Shown: one piece after another, positions 54,897-63,917 of the stretch | How positions within the stretch are numbered: position 1 is the stretch's first letter | How the letters are laid out: each line of letters starts with the position of its first letter | Assembly (NCBI RefSeq): GCF_947500075.1 | Contig: NZ_CANMQS010000005.1 | Coordinates: 1 to 64,000, forward strand | Origin: an uncultured Sulfitobacter sp. | GTDB lineage: Bacteria > Pseudomonadota > Alphaproteobacteria > Rhodobacterales > Rhodobacteraceae | Direction: 5' to 3' | Length of the DNA: 64,000 nucleotides | Made by a program: the position numbers and the translations under genes | Notes under the pieces: generated by a model | What the model saw: only the letters and a program-made list of their open reading frames with translations | Database searches by the model: none | What the model was told of the DNA's origin: nothing

Positions 54897-55856
54897 TCAG
54901 AACACCGCGTGATCGCCGCGTTCGAGGACGGCCCGGCCAGAGATCAGCGCATCGTAGTAGTCAAACAGCCTGTCTTCGCCGAATTCCGGTGTTGCATCGG
55001 CATCGTAGCACTGGCGCGCTTCGTCCCACAGCAGCATGGATTCGCTGGCGTAATACTGGCCGATCCGCGCAAGCTCCGCCTTGGTGGCGAGCTTGGGGCT
55101 GATCCGCCCAAGGCCCGATAACACGCCGCCGATGCCGCTGACAAGCCCAAGCGGTACATGCCGGAACTTCGGCGGTTTGCCTGTCGCTTCAAACAGGTAG
55201 TCGCCCATGTCACGGGGGCTGAGTGCCGGGCCGGGGCCTCCGATGGGCAGGGTGCGGTTGTGCAAGGCGGGATCATCGAGACAGTTGCTGATGTAGCGTC
55301 CCAGATCGCGATCACTGATGGGTTTGCAGGCTGTCAGTCGGCCGTCGCCGAACAGAAGGTACGGTTTGCCCAATTGCACCCGCTTGACCTGCCCGGCGAG
55401 CGATTTGAAAAAGGCCGTCGGACGCACGATCGAATAGGTCAGACCGGAGGTCATCAGTTCTTCTTCAAAGGCGCGCTTTGCGTGCTGGAAGGCGAGCCGG
55501 GGTTTCTGCACGCAAATCGCGGAGAGCAGGACCATCTGGCGCGCCCCGGTAGCCTGCGCTGCGGCCAGAACCGCGCTGTTGGCGCGGTGGTCGATGGCCC
55601 ATGCGTCAGATGGCACCCCGGTCCGGGAGGCGAGGCAGGAGACCACGGCGGTTGCCCTGTGATCCCGCATCGCCTGCGTCAGCGGGGCGGGATCGGCAAT
55701 CTCCCCGCTATGGAACGCAACGCCCCCGATCCCCGGATCCCGCCGCCCATAGGCCAGGACGGTGTGCCCTGCCTCTTTCAGGGCAATGGCTGCCGCGCGT
55801 CCTGCGGTGCCTGTCGCCCCCAGCAGAACGACGGATTGGGGAGTGGCTGCGCGCAT
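54897..55856 (-). CDS. bciA: Divinyl (proto)chlorophyllide a 8-vinyl-reductase
   Basis: 319 residues from ATG 55856. It is an SDR-like protein of the NmrA type with the NADPH loop LLGATGTAGRAAAIAL. Family-specific stretches are strong: CLASRTGVPSDAWAIDHRAN, LLSAICVQKPRLAFQ, YSIVRPTAFFKSLAGQV and DGRLTACKPISDRDL. BciA reduces the C8 vinyl group in bacteriochlorophyll synthesis with NADPH. It is not next to other photosynthesis genes here, which is normal for bciA in Rhodobacterales. Its presence suggests an aerobic anoxygenic phototroph, or descent from one. Confidence 0.85.
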   Translation of the reverse strand: MRAATPQSVVLLGATGTAGRAAAIALKEAGHTVLAYGRRDPGIGGVAFHSGEIADPAPLTQAMRDHRATAVVSCLASRTGVPSDAWAIDHRANSAVLAAAQATGARQMVLLSAICVQKPRLAFQHAKRAFEEELMTSGLTYSIVRPTAFFKSLAGQVKRVQLGKPYLLFGDGRLTACKPISDRDLGRYISNCLDDPALHNRTLPIGGPGPALSPRDMGDYLFEATGKPPKFRHVPLGLVSGIGGVLSGLGRISPKLATKAELARIGQYYASESMLLWDEARQCYDADATPEFGEDRLFDYYDALISGRAVLERGDHAVF

Positions 55857-55999
55857 CGGGACCCTGACTGTTGGTCCCTCACTCTAACGGCGGCGGTGCT
55901 GTGCTCGCAAGGATGTGAGGGGACGTGATGGGCAGTTTGCTTTGCCCCTGTTGCCAGGCGGTTAAGGTGAAACACCGCAAATCAAGGCCGGGGGACCAG

Positions 56000-56506
56000 A
56001 TGAGCAAAAAATCCAGAACCAACAAGCGCAAACAGGCGCAGGTGGCGAAACAAGCCGATGTGTCCGCTGCTGTGCCGAACCGCCGCGCCATCCTGAAGAT
56101 GGCGGGGGGCGGTGCGGTTGGGGTGCTGGCCTTGGGCGGGGCAGGGTATGTCGGGCGCGGTTGGTATCTGGCTTATGCGGCAGAACATGACCTGACCCGT
56201 ATCGGGCAGGGCAAACCCGTGGTCGTGCAGGTGCATGACCCGACCTGCACGATCTGCACCGCCTTGCAGGGAGAAGCCCGCGCCGCCCTGCGGGACTTCG
56301 GCGAATGCGATATGCTGTACCTGATTGCGGACATCAAACAGGATGCGGGCTTTGCCTTTCAGGCCAAACACAATGTCCCGCATGTGACGCTGGTGCTGTT
56401 TGACGGCGCGGGCGAGGTGCAGCAGGTGGTGACGGGCATGCGCGACAGTGCAGAGCTCAGGACGATCTTCGCAGGCCATTTCGCGGCGCATGGGGCGCAG
56501 AGTTAA
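56000..56506 (+). CDS. Membrane-anchored thioredoxin-like protein
   Basis: 168 residues from ATG 56000 (GGGGA upstream). A Lys/Arg/Gln-rich N-terminus (SKKSRTNKRKQAQVAKQ) precedes one hydrophobic helix (about residues 36-56). The rest resembles a thioredoxin fold with a CTIC redox motif (HDPTCTICTALQGEA) and the cis-Pro region NVPHVTLVLF. The orientation (positive N-terminus) puts the thioredoxin domain in the periplasm. It converges on the Dpp operon with stop codons overlapping by 4 bases. A disulfide reductase or oxidase role is likely; the partner is unknown. Confidence 0.7.
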   Translation: MSKKSRTNKRKQAQVAKQADVSAAVPNRRAILKMAGGGAVGVLALGGAGYVGRGWYLAYAAEHDLTRIGQGKPVVVQVHDPTCTICTALQGEARAALRDFGECDMLYLIADIKQDAGFAFQAKHNVPHVTLVLFDGAGEVQQVVTGMRDSAELRTIFAGHFAAHGAQS

Positions 56507-58140
56507 TTCCCTGCGCTTTCCATTTTCCGGTTCGCCAAGACCTCTTCCAGCCAGCCCAGTTTCATCTCTGGCACAGAGCTGAGCAGCAGGTCGGTGTAGT
56601 CATCAAAAGGTGGTGACAGAACCTGCGATTTCGGTCCGTACCGCACGACGGCACCTTGATACATCACCGCAATGCTGTCCGCGATGGCCTTCACCGTCGC
56701 CAGATCATGGGTGATGAAGAGGTATGACACGTCCTCACGTTTCTGGAGTTGCAACAACAGTTTGAGAATGCCATCGGCCACCAGCGGGTCGAGGGCTGAT
56801 GTGACCTCATCACAGATGATCAGCTTGGGCTTTGCCGCCAGCGCGCGCGCGATACACACACGCTGTTTCTGACCGCCTGACAGTTCCGCTGGATAGCGGT
56901 CCTGAAAGCCATCACCCAGTTCGATCTCATCCAGCAACTCCTGAATGCGCTCCTGTTTGGCTTTGCCTTTGAGACCAAAGTAGAACTCCAGCGGGCGGCC
57001 AATGATCGTGCCCACGGTCTGGCGCGGGTTCATCGCGGTGTCGGCCATCTGGTAGATCATCTGCAATTCGCGCAGATCGTCGATGGGGCGGCTGGGCTGA
57101 TCGGGTGTCAGGGTGCGTCCGTCGAAGGTGATCTTGCCCTGTGACGGCGGCAGCAGCCCGGTGATCACCCGCGCAAGTGTGGACTTGCCTGAGCCCGATT
57201 CCCCCACAATGGCAAGGGTCTGCCCCGGATGAAGTTCAACATTCACGTCCTTCAGAACATCGAAATCTGTGCCGCGATAGCGGGCAGTGATGCCTTCGAC
57301 CCGCAGCAGCGGATTGTCCGTCGGCACTTTTTCTTCGTGCGCGATGGACCGGACAGACACCAGCGCCTGCGTGTACTCTTCCTGCGGGTTGTTGATGATC
57401 TGATCGGTGGTGCCGTATTCGACCGTATTGCCCATGCGCAGCACCATGATGTGATCGCTGACCTGCGCCACGACGGCGAGGTCGTGGGTGATGTAGATCG
57501 CCGCCACGCCGGTGTCGCGGATCGCTTCCTTGATGGCGGCCAGCACGTCGATCTGCGTGGTCACATCCAGCGCGGTTGTCGGCTCATCAAACACCACCAG
57601 ATCGGGTTCCGGGCAGAGGGCAAGTGCGGTCATGCAGCGCTGCAATTGCCCGCCTGAGACCTGATGCGGATAGCGGTTGCCGATGTTTTCGGGATCGGGC
57701 AGGCCGAGTTTCTTGAACAGTTCCACCGCGCGTGCTTCGGCTTCCTTGCGGGAGAATTTACCTTGCAGGATCGCGGCTTCGGTCACCTGTTCCATGATCC
57801 GCTTGGCCGGGTTGAAGGATGCGGCGGCGGATTGGGAGACGTAGGTGACTTCCCCTCCACGCAGTTTGCGCACATCGCGCATGCCCGATTTGAGGATATC
57901 GCGACCACTGACGGTAACTTCGCCACCGGTGATCTCAACCCCGCCACGGCCGTAAGCCATGGCGGCAAGGCCGATGGTGGACTTGCCAGCGCCGGATTCC
58001 CCGATGAGGCCCAGCACTTTGCCGGCTTCCAGATCGAAATCCACACCATGCACAATCTCAATCGGGCGGGGCCGTTCGCCGGGGGGGAAGATCGTCGCAC
58101 CAATCTTGAGGCCACGGACCTTGAGCAAGGTGTCAGACAT
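56503..58140 (-). CDS. Peptide ABC transporter, fused double ATPase (DppD-DppF type)
   Basis: 545 residues from ATG 58140, overlapping the DppC-like stop codon by one base (TGATG). It has two complete ATPase domains. The first has GESGAGKST, the VSGGQLQRC signature and VVFDEPTTALD. The second has GESGSGKST, LSGGQKQRVC and IICDEVTSALD. Fused DppDF-type proteins energise dipeptide/oligopeptide importers. It is the last gene of the operon. Confidence 0.92.
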   Translation of the reverse strand: MSDTLLKVRGLKIGATIFPPGERPRPIEIVHGVDFDLEAGKVLGLIGESGAGKSTIGLAAMAYGRGGVEITGGEVTVSGRDILKSGMRDVRKLRGGEVTYVSQSAAASFNPAKRIMEQVTEAAILQGKFSRKEAEARAVELFKKLGLPDPENIGNRYPHQVSGGQLQRCMTALALCPEPDLVVFDEPTTALDVTTQIDVLAAIKEAIRDTGVAAIYITHDLAVVAQVSDHIMVLRMGNTVEYGTTDQIINNPQEEYTQALVSVRSIAHEEKVPTDNPLLRVEGITARYRGTDFDVLKDVNVELHPGQTLAIVGESGSGKSTLARVITGLLPPSQGKITFDGRTLTPDQPSRPIDDLRELQMIYQMADTAMNPRQTVGTIIGRPLEFYFGLKGKAKQERIQELLDEIELGDGFQDRYPAELSGGQKQRVCIARALAAKPKLIICDEVTSALDPLVADGILKLLLQLQKREDVSYLFITHDLATVKAIADSIAVMYQGAVVRYGPKSQVLSPPFDDYTDLLLSSVPEMKLGWLEEVLANRKMESAGN

Positions 58141-58955
58141 CAGCCGCGTCCCCCTTTGAGCGATGTGGTGCGGTTCAGGATCCAGTCCGCCACGAGGTTG
58201 ATGGAGATGCAGAGCGTCGCAATGGCGAAGGCAGGGTAGAGCGCGGCGGCGATGCCGTAGTTGATGCCTTCCTTGTTGTCTTTCACGATGCCGCCCCAGT
58301 CTGCTTGCGGCGGCTGAACGCCAAGGCCCAGGAACGACAGGGTCGAGATGAAGAGCACCATGAAGATGAACCGCAGCCCCATCTCCGCGACCAGCGGGGA
58401 AAGGGCGTTGGGCAGGATTTCCCGGAAGATGATCCAGGCGGTTTTCTCACCCCGCAGACGGGCGGCCTCGACATATTCCATCACCGTGATGTCCACAGCG
58501 ACCGCGCGGGACAACCGGTAGACGCGGGTGCTGTCCAAAAGGCCCATCAACACGATCAGGATGGTGAGCGTTGTGGGCATGACCGACAGGACCACCAGTG
58601 CGAAGATCAGCGAGGGGATCGACATGATCAGGTCGACAAAGCGGCTGATCAGCTGATCAACCCAGCCCCCGGTGACGGCGGCGAAAAAGCCAAGTGTGGC
58701 ACCTGTTGTGAAACTCAGCAGGGTGGCCATTGTGGCGATGAAGATCGTTGTCTGTCCGCCGTAGATCAGGCGTGTCAGCAGGTCCCGACCGATGCTGTCC
58801 GTGCCCAGCAGGAATTCGCTGGAAGGTGGTTCCCAGACGTCGCCAACCACTTCGGCCATGCCGTAGGGGGCGATGAGGCCTGCAAAGATGGCCATGAGGA
58901 AATAAAGCCCGGTGAAGAACAGGCCGAAGAGGGCTGCGGGGGGGATATTTCTCAT
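58140..58955 (-). CDS. Peptide ABC transporter permease (DppC-like)
   Basis: 271 residues from ATG 58955. It has about six membrane segments, the N-terminal LGTDSIGRDLLTRLIYGG motif of DppC, and the ATPase-contact loop EYVEAARLRGEKTAW. It overlaps the DppB-like gene by ATGA. Confidence 0.92.
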   Translation of the reverse strand: MRNIPPAALFGLFFTGLYFLMAIFAGLIAPYGMAEVVGDVWEPPSSEFLLGTDSIGRDLLTRLIYGGQTTIFIATMATLLSFTTGATLGFFAAVTGGWVDQLISRFVDLIMSIPSLIFALVVLSVMPTTLTILIVLMGLLDSTRVYRLSRAVAVDITVMEYVEAARLRGEKTAWIIFREILPNALSPLVAEMGLRFIFMVLFISTLSFLGLGVQPPQADWGGIVKDNKEGINYGIAAALYPAFAIATLCISINLVADWILNRTTSLKGGRG

Positions 58956-59908
58956 TTGGGATGTCTCAGACGTGGGTTGGCGAGGATAGAGACGATGTCA
59001 GCTATCAAGTTCAGGCAGATGTAAACGGCCGCAAAGATCAGGCCACAGGCCTGCACCACGGGCACATCGCGCTTGGTGACGTGGTCCACAAGGTATTGCC
59101 CCATGCCGGGGTAGGCGAAGACCACTTCGACCACGACGACGCCCACCACCAGATAAGCGAGATTGATCATCACCACGTTGACGATGGGCGCGATGGCGTT
59201 GGGGAAGGCGTGTTTGGAGATGATCTTGAGCATCCCCATGCCCTTGAGCTCCGCGGTTTCGATATAGGCCGATTGCATCACGTTCAGGATGGCGGCGCGG
59301 GTCATGCGCATCATATGCGCCAGCACCACAAGTGTCAGCACCATCACAGGGATCGCAATCGCGTTCAGTTTCTGTCCCAGGCTCATGGAATCATTGATGA
59401 TCGCCACGGAAGAGAACCATCCCAACTGGATCGAAATCCAGTAGATCAGCACGTAACCAATCATGAATTCAGGGATCGAGATGGTGGTCAGCGTGACCCC
59501 GGAGATCAGCTTGTCGGGCCAGCGGTCCTTGTAGCGCACGGCCAACAGGCCGAGGAAAATCGCCAGCGGGACCGAGATGACGGCCGCCCAGAAGGCGAGG
59601 AACAGCGTGTTTTTGAGACGGCCCGACAGGCTTTCGGCAATGTCGCGACCATTGGTCAGTGCGGTGCCAAGATCGCCCTGGAGAATACCACCAAGCCAGC
59701 TGAAATAGCGGCTCACCGGTGGTTCATTAAGACCCAGTTCTGCGCGCAGGTTCTCAAGCGCCTGAGGCGTTGCAGACTGGCCAAGAATTTGCTGGGCCAC
59801 GTCGCCGGGCAGCATCATCGTGCCGCCGAAAATAAGGATGGAAGCTGCAAAAAGCAGAAGGATGCCCAGCGCCAAGCGCTGGGCAACGAGTTTCAGGATG
59901 GGGTGCAT
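58952..59908 (-). CDS. Peptide ABC transporter permease (DppB-like)
   Basis: 318 residues from ATG 59908. It has six membrane segments, the characteristic LGLNEPPVSRYFSWLGGILQG loop and the contact motif YIETAELKGMGMLKI. It follows the binding-protein gene by 18 bp. Confidence 0.92.
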   Translation of the reverse strand: MHPILKLVAQRLALGILLLFAASILIFGGTMMLPGDVAQQILGQSATPQALENLRAELGLNEPPVSRYFSWLGGILQGDLGTALTNGRDIAESLSGRLKNTLFLAFWAAVISVPLAIFLGLLAVRYKDRWPDKLISGVTLTTISIPEFMIGYVLIYWISIQLGWFSSVAIINDSMSLGQKLNAIAIPVMVLTLVVLAHMMRMTRAAILNVMQSAYIETAELKGMGMLKIISKHAFPNAIAPIVNVVMINLAYLVVGVVVVEVVFAYPGMGQYLVDHVTKRDVPVVQACGLIFAAVYICLNLIADIVSILANPRLRHPK

Positions 59909-59926
59909 CTGATCAATCCGCCTGTC

Positions 59927-61528
59927 TTAGGCGTCATTCAACCAGCATTTCACGTGGGAGAAGTTGTTCATCACCGGCCCGTTCGGGTCGTTCTCCCAGC
60001 CACCGATCTTGTCGGAGACACCTGCCACGAAGTCGTTGAACATCGGCAGGATCAGGCCGCCTTCTTCGCGCAGCATCCGGCCCATCTTGGAATAGATTTC
60101 CTTGCGCTTGGCTTCATCCAGCTCTGCCTTGGCGGCGTTGAGCATGTCGTCGAACTCAGGCCGCTTCCAGCGTGTGTCGTTCCAGTCTGCCGTGGACAGA
60201 TACGCGGTGGAGTACATCTGGTCCTGCACCGGACGACCGCCCCAGTAGGAGGCACAGAAAGGCTGCACGTTCCAGACTTCGGACCAATAGCCGTCGTTTG
60301 GCTCGCGCTTGATTTCCAGTGGAATACCAGCGGCTTGCGCGGACTGCTGGAAGAGAGCTGCCGCATCAACCGCACCGGGGAAGGCGCCATCGGCAACGCG
60401 CAGTATGATGGGGGAGCCATCATGGCCGGACTTCTTGTAGTGCTCGGCGGCCTTCTCGATGGAATGCTCGCGCTGTGGAATGCTTGCATCAAACAGCGGG
60501 TAGGAGGCGTTGATCGGCATGTCATTCCCGATGGAGCCGTAGCCGCGCAGGATCTTGTCGACCATTTCCTCACGGTTGATCGCGTATTTCAGCGCCAGAC
60601 GCAGTTCGTTGTTGTCAAACGGCGCTGTGTCGATGTGCATGATGAAGACGTAGTGACCACGGCCCGCAACGGATTCAACCGTCAGGTTTGGCGCGCGACC
60701 CAGCAGGGCAGCAACCTTGGGATCAACGCGGTTGATCACATGCACCTGACCCGATTGCAGGGCAGCGGTCCGCGCGGTGGCGTCGTTCAGCACAAGCTGC
60801 TCGACTTCATCGGCCCAGCCGCGGTTTTCGCTGTCCCAATAGTCTTCGCGGCGTTTGAACGCGTGACGCACACCGGGCTCATCAATCTCGATGGTGTAGG
60901 GGCCGGTGCCGATGCCGGCGCCTGGATTGTCCATGCCGCCACCGGGCTGGATCATCAGGTGGTAGTCGGCCATCAGGTAAGGCAGGTCCGCGTTGGGTGT
61001 TTCCAGATCGACAACGAAGTTGTCGCCGTCCACCTTCATGCCCGCGATGCCCTTCATGATGCCCAAAGCACCGGACTGGCTGTCTTCGTTGGAGTGACGC
61101 TCCATCGTTTTCATCACGTCGTCTGCGGTCATTTCCTTGCCGTTGGAGAACGGCACGCCTTTGCGGATCTTGAAAACCCACTGTTTTGCATCGGCGGAGG
61201 CTTCGACGCTTTCCGCCATGCGGAATTCGATCCCGCCTTCCTTGTTCACCTCAACCAGCGTCTCACCCCAGGAGCGCAGGTTGTTCAGCGGCACTTCGGA
61301 GGCGGTCAGTGCCGGATCCTGTGTGTTCGTGCTTTCACCACCCGAAGAGCCGATCTTCATCATGCCGCCGCGTTTGGGGGTGGCATGGCCATCGGCCTGT
61401 GCCTGGCTGGCCATCATGTTGGCCGCCGCAGCGGTGACGCCCAATGCGACCGCACGGCCGACAAATTCGCGGCGGGTCATATGGCCATCGGCCACCTTCT
61501 TGGACAGGTACTGGAGTTGTTCGTTCAT
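59927..61528 (-). CDS. Peptide ABC transporter substrate-binding protein (Tat signal)
   Basis: 533 residues from ATG 61528, with AGGGAGAA upstream; a start 27 bp earlier is less likely. A twin-arginine motif (MTRREFVGRAVALG, about residue 17) precedes the hydrophobic stretch ending near SQAQA, so this SBP_bac_5 protein is probably Tat-exported. The DppA/OppA fold features VFKIRKGVPFSNGKEMTADDV and GIGTGPYTIEID are present. It should capture peptides or similar ligands for the DppBC-DF transporter encoded next. Confidence 0.9.
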   Translation of the reverse strand: MNEQLQYLSKKVADGHMTRREFVGRAVALGVTAAAANMMASQAQADGHATPKRGGMMKIGSSGGESTNTQDPALTASEVPLNNLRSWGETLVEVNKEGGIEFRMAESVEASADAKQWVFKIRKGVPFSNGKEMTADDVMKTMERHSNEDSQSGALGIMKGIAGMKVDGDNFVVDLETPNADLPYLMADYHLMIQPGGGMDNPGAGIGTGPYTIEIDEPGVRHAFKRREDYWDSENRGWADEVEQLVLNDATARTAALQSGQVHVINRVDPKVAALLGRAPNLTVESVAGRGHYVFIMHIDTAPFDNNELRLALKYAINREEMVDKILRGYGSIGNDMPINASYPLFDASIPQREHSIEKAAEHYKKSGHDGSPIILRVADGAFPGAVDAAALFQQSAQAAGIPLEIKREPNDGYWSEVWNVQPFCASYWGGRPVQDQMYSTAYLSTADWNDTRWKRPEFDDMLNAAKAELDEAKRKEIYSKMGRMLREEGGLILPMFNDFVAGVSDKIGGWENDPNGPVMNNFSHVKCWLNDA

Positions 61529-61645
61529 TGATGTTCTCCCTTTGGAACTTGGCACTTGGCGTGCCTTTGCCGTGTTTATGTAAATAGAATGCCCATTTCA
61601 GGCGGGCTCGCAAGGGTTAATAGCCGTCATCGCGTGACGCTTTTG

Positions 61646-63637
61646 TTATATGTGATCCCTTGGGACCGCCTCTTCGACATCGCGTTCGTAGATGCGCGTC
61701 TCTCCTTCCCAGGCTTCCAGCCGTGCGCGGAGGTAGAATGTATCGGGGTCTGACCACATCTCGCAGGTGGTTTCGGTGCGCAGGTCGATATCCCCCCTTT
61801 GCAGGGTATCCGACCAATGGCAAGCACCATAGGCACAACAGGGGTCATCGGGGTGAATGCGCCATGTCTCACGGGCGATACTGCCCGTGATCAGACCGTG
61901 GTCTGCGTCTTTGATCATGCCAAAGTCATCCTCGATGAACAGGGTCACGGCACCTGTGACGCGATCTGTTTCAGTGCGCCTGATGTGGTTTTCCTGGCGC
62001 AGTTCTTCGGTCTCCCAGGGTGCTGCGGCATCGGGTGGGGGAAAGGCCACTTCGTCGCTGGTGCCGCTGGGACGTTGCGGCAGGGCAATCTGGCCTGCGG
62101 TCAGGTGCAAACTGGACTGATGCGGCGCAGGCCAGATCAGCGGCCAATAGGCATTCGAGATCGCCACCCGCAAACGGTGGCCTTTGGGTATGCGGGTTGC
62201 AATGTGATCCAACGACAGCGTGACCTCTTCCGCCGTGCCGGGCATCATCGGCTCTGGTGCGGACGCGGATCTACGGTGGCTGAGGTTGAGGACACCGTAG
62301 GTGATCCGGCTGCTTGCCCCATCGGGATGGACATGGTTCAGCCGCACGGCAATCTGCGCCTGAGGCCGGTCGCTGGCCAGAGTCAACGTGATCCTGGGGG
62401 CGCCGACAATGTCCATGTCGAAATCCAGCGGCGCGGTATCGAACGTGGTCGACAGCGCATCATCGCTGCGCTGGTCGCTCGGCATTTCCGGCCCCAGCCA
62501 GATCGCACAATACTCACCCCCCTCCGCCCCGCAGTGCGCGGGGGAGGAAATGGTCGCGTTGAGGTGGTCGGGATTGGCGCGCAACCCCCGGTCAGTCAGG
62601 TGCAGTGTTTCCGCCTCCAGATGGCTGGTGGCGCCGGTGTCTTCGGCAATCCAGCGGCCGGGGCGTTCTGCGTACCACGCGGCAGGACGCAACCCGTCCA
62701 TCAGGTAGGCGCGGTAGTCGGGGTCGTCCTCCACCCCGGTGTCGATGTCTTTGAGCCAGCGGTCCCACCACCGCAGCGCTTCCTGCAGAAAACCGATGCG
62801 CGGTTCCGGCACGGCGAAATGGGGGTATTTGTGCACCCATGGCCCCACGATGCCCTTGGCACCGGGCAGGGCTTCGACCAATTGCGGGACGGCGTTTTTG
62901 TACGCGTCGCCCCAGCCGCCGATGGCCAGCACCTTGGCCTTGATCGCGGCGTAATCCTCGATGACCGATCCGTGCTGCCAATAGGCATCCCGGCGTTGGT
63001 GTTGCAGCCACTTGGCGGGCAGGAAGGGTTCGTTCTCCAGCCGTTCCAGCCACATCTCGCGCCAGTCGTCCGGGCGCAGGGCGGGGTCCGGTGCCCGGGA
63101 GGAATAGGACCACATCGTCGCGCCCCAGCCGAGGTTCTCGTTCAGCAGGCAACCGCCCTTGTAGTGGATGTCATCGGCAAAGCGGTCGACGGTGGAGCAG
63201 AGCGTGATCACAGCCTTGAGCGGGTCAGGGCCGAGGGCCGCGACCTGAAGCCCGTTGAACCCGCCCCAGCTGATGCCCATCATGCCCACCTTGCCGTTGC
63301 ACCATGGCTGGGCGGCGGCCCAATTGATGATCTCCACCGCATCGGCCTGTTCCTGGGCGGTGTATTCGTCTTCCATCAGCCCTTCGCTGTCGCCATTGCC
63401 GCGCATGTCGACCCGCAGGCAGGCATAGCCGCGCATCGCGAAGTAGGGATGGGTCAGCGCGTCACGCGCACAGGTGCCGTCGCGTTTGCGGTAGGGCAGG
63501 TATTCGAGGATTACGGGGACAGGATCGTCAGTTGCGTCTTTTGGCATCCATACACGGGCGGAGAGGCGGCAGCCGTCGGAAAGGGTGATCCCCATATCGG
63601 GGGTTTCGGTGATGTCGCGGAGGGTGTTTTTGTTCAT
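61646..63637 (-). CDS. CocE/NonD-family hydrolase (X-Pro dipeptidyl-peptidase-like)
   Basis: 663 residues from ATG 63637; an upstream in-frame extension crosses a palindromic element and is unlikely. The N-terminal alpha/beta hydrolase domain has YLPYRKRDGT, LRVDMRGNGDSEG and the nucleophile elbow GISWGGFNG (about residue 140). A C-terminal jelly roll (about 440-663) follows, as in cocaine esterase and X-Pro dipeptidyl peptidases. There is no signal peptide, so it is cytoplasmic. Placed 117 bp upstream of the peptide importer, it may hydrolyse the imported peptide, amide or ester. Confidence 0.87.
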   Translation of the reverse strand: MNKNTLRDITETPDMGITLSDGCRLSARVWMPKDATDDPVPVILEYLPYRKRDGTCARDALTHPYFAMRGYACLRVDMRGNGDSEGLMEDEYTAQEQADAVEIINWAAAQPWCNGKVGMMGISWGGFNGLQVAALGPDPLKAVITLCSTVDRFADDIHYKGGCLLNENLGWGATMWSYSSRAPDPALRPDDWREMWLERLENEPFLPAKWLQHQRRDAYWQHGSVIEDYAAIKAKVLAIGGWGDAYKNAVPQLVEALPGAKGIVGPWVHKYPHFAVPEPRIGFLQEALRWWDRWLKDIDTGVEDDPDYRAYLMDGLRPAAWYAERPGRWIAEDTGATSHLEAETLHLTDRGLRANPDHLNATISSPAHCGAEGGEYCAIWLGPEMPSDQRSDDALSTTFDTAPLDFDMDIVGAPRITLTLASDRPQAQIAVRLNHVHPDGASSRITYGVLNLSHRRSASAPEPMMPGTAEEVTLSLDHIATRIPKGHRLRVAISNAYWPLIWPAPHQSSLHLTAGQIALPQRPSGTSDEVAFPPPDAAAPWETEELRQENHIRRTETDRVTGAVTLFIEDDFGMIKDADHGLITGSIARETWRIHPDDPCCAYGACHWSDTLQRGDIDLRTETTCEMWSDPDTFYLRARLEAWEGETRIYERDVEEAVPRDHI

Positions 63638-63722
63638 GAGGGAAGGGTTGGGGGAATGGTATGGTTTGTCAATCGTGATGGTGTGGTTGTGGGAACGGGT
63701 GGTGGGGCTGCAGGGCTCACCA

Positions 63723-63902
63723 AAACCAGCAGGTTTCAGACCCACCTTTGCCACCCCCTTGCGCCTGACAGCGATCGTCATCCTTGCCAAGAGGAATATC
63801 CGTCTCCCGCGAAGAGCGGGTCCCTCGGCGATTCCTCTTGGCAAGCGCGCCGCTCCCTGTCCGACTTGGGGCAGGCAAAGGCGGCTCCGAAACCAGCAGG
63901 TT
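63723..63902. repeat. Palindromic intergenic element flanked by direct repeats
   Basis: Perfect 15-bp inverted arms cttgccaagaggaat (63783-63797) and attcctcttggcaag (63831-63845) enclose a second hairpin, cccgc-gaaga-gcggg (63806-63820). The whole is bracketed by the 13-bp direct repeat aaaccagcaggtt at 63723-63735 and 63890-63902. Outer segments acctttgcc and ggcaaaggc are also complementary. It has no coding content and lies between the CocE-type gene and dtd. Confidence 0.7.
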
Positions 63903-63917
63903 GGGGATCATCGGCGG

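Noticed and set aside
58961..61531. 856-codon frame on the plus strand across the peptide transporter genes
   Set aside because: It is antisense to the substrate-binding protein and DppB genes, which have full family motifs. The long frame results from codon bias.
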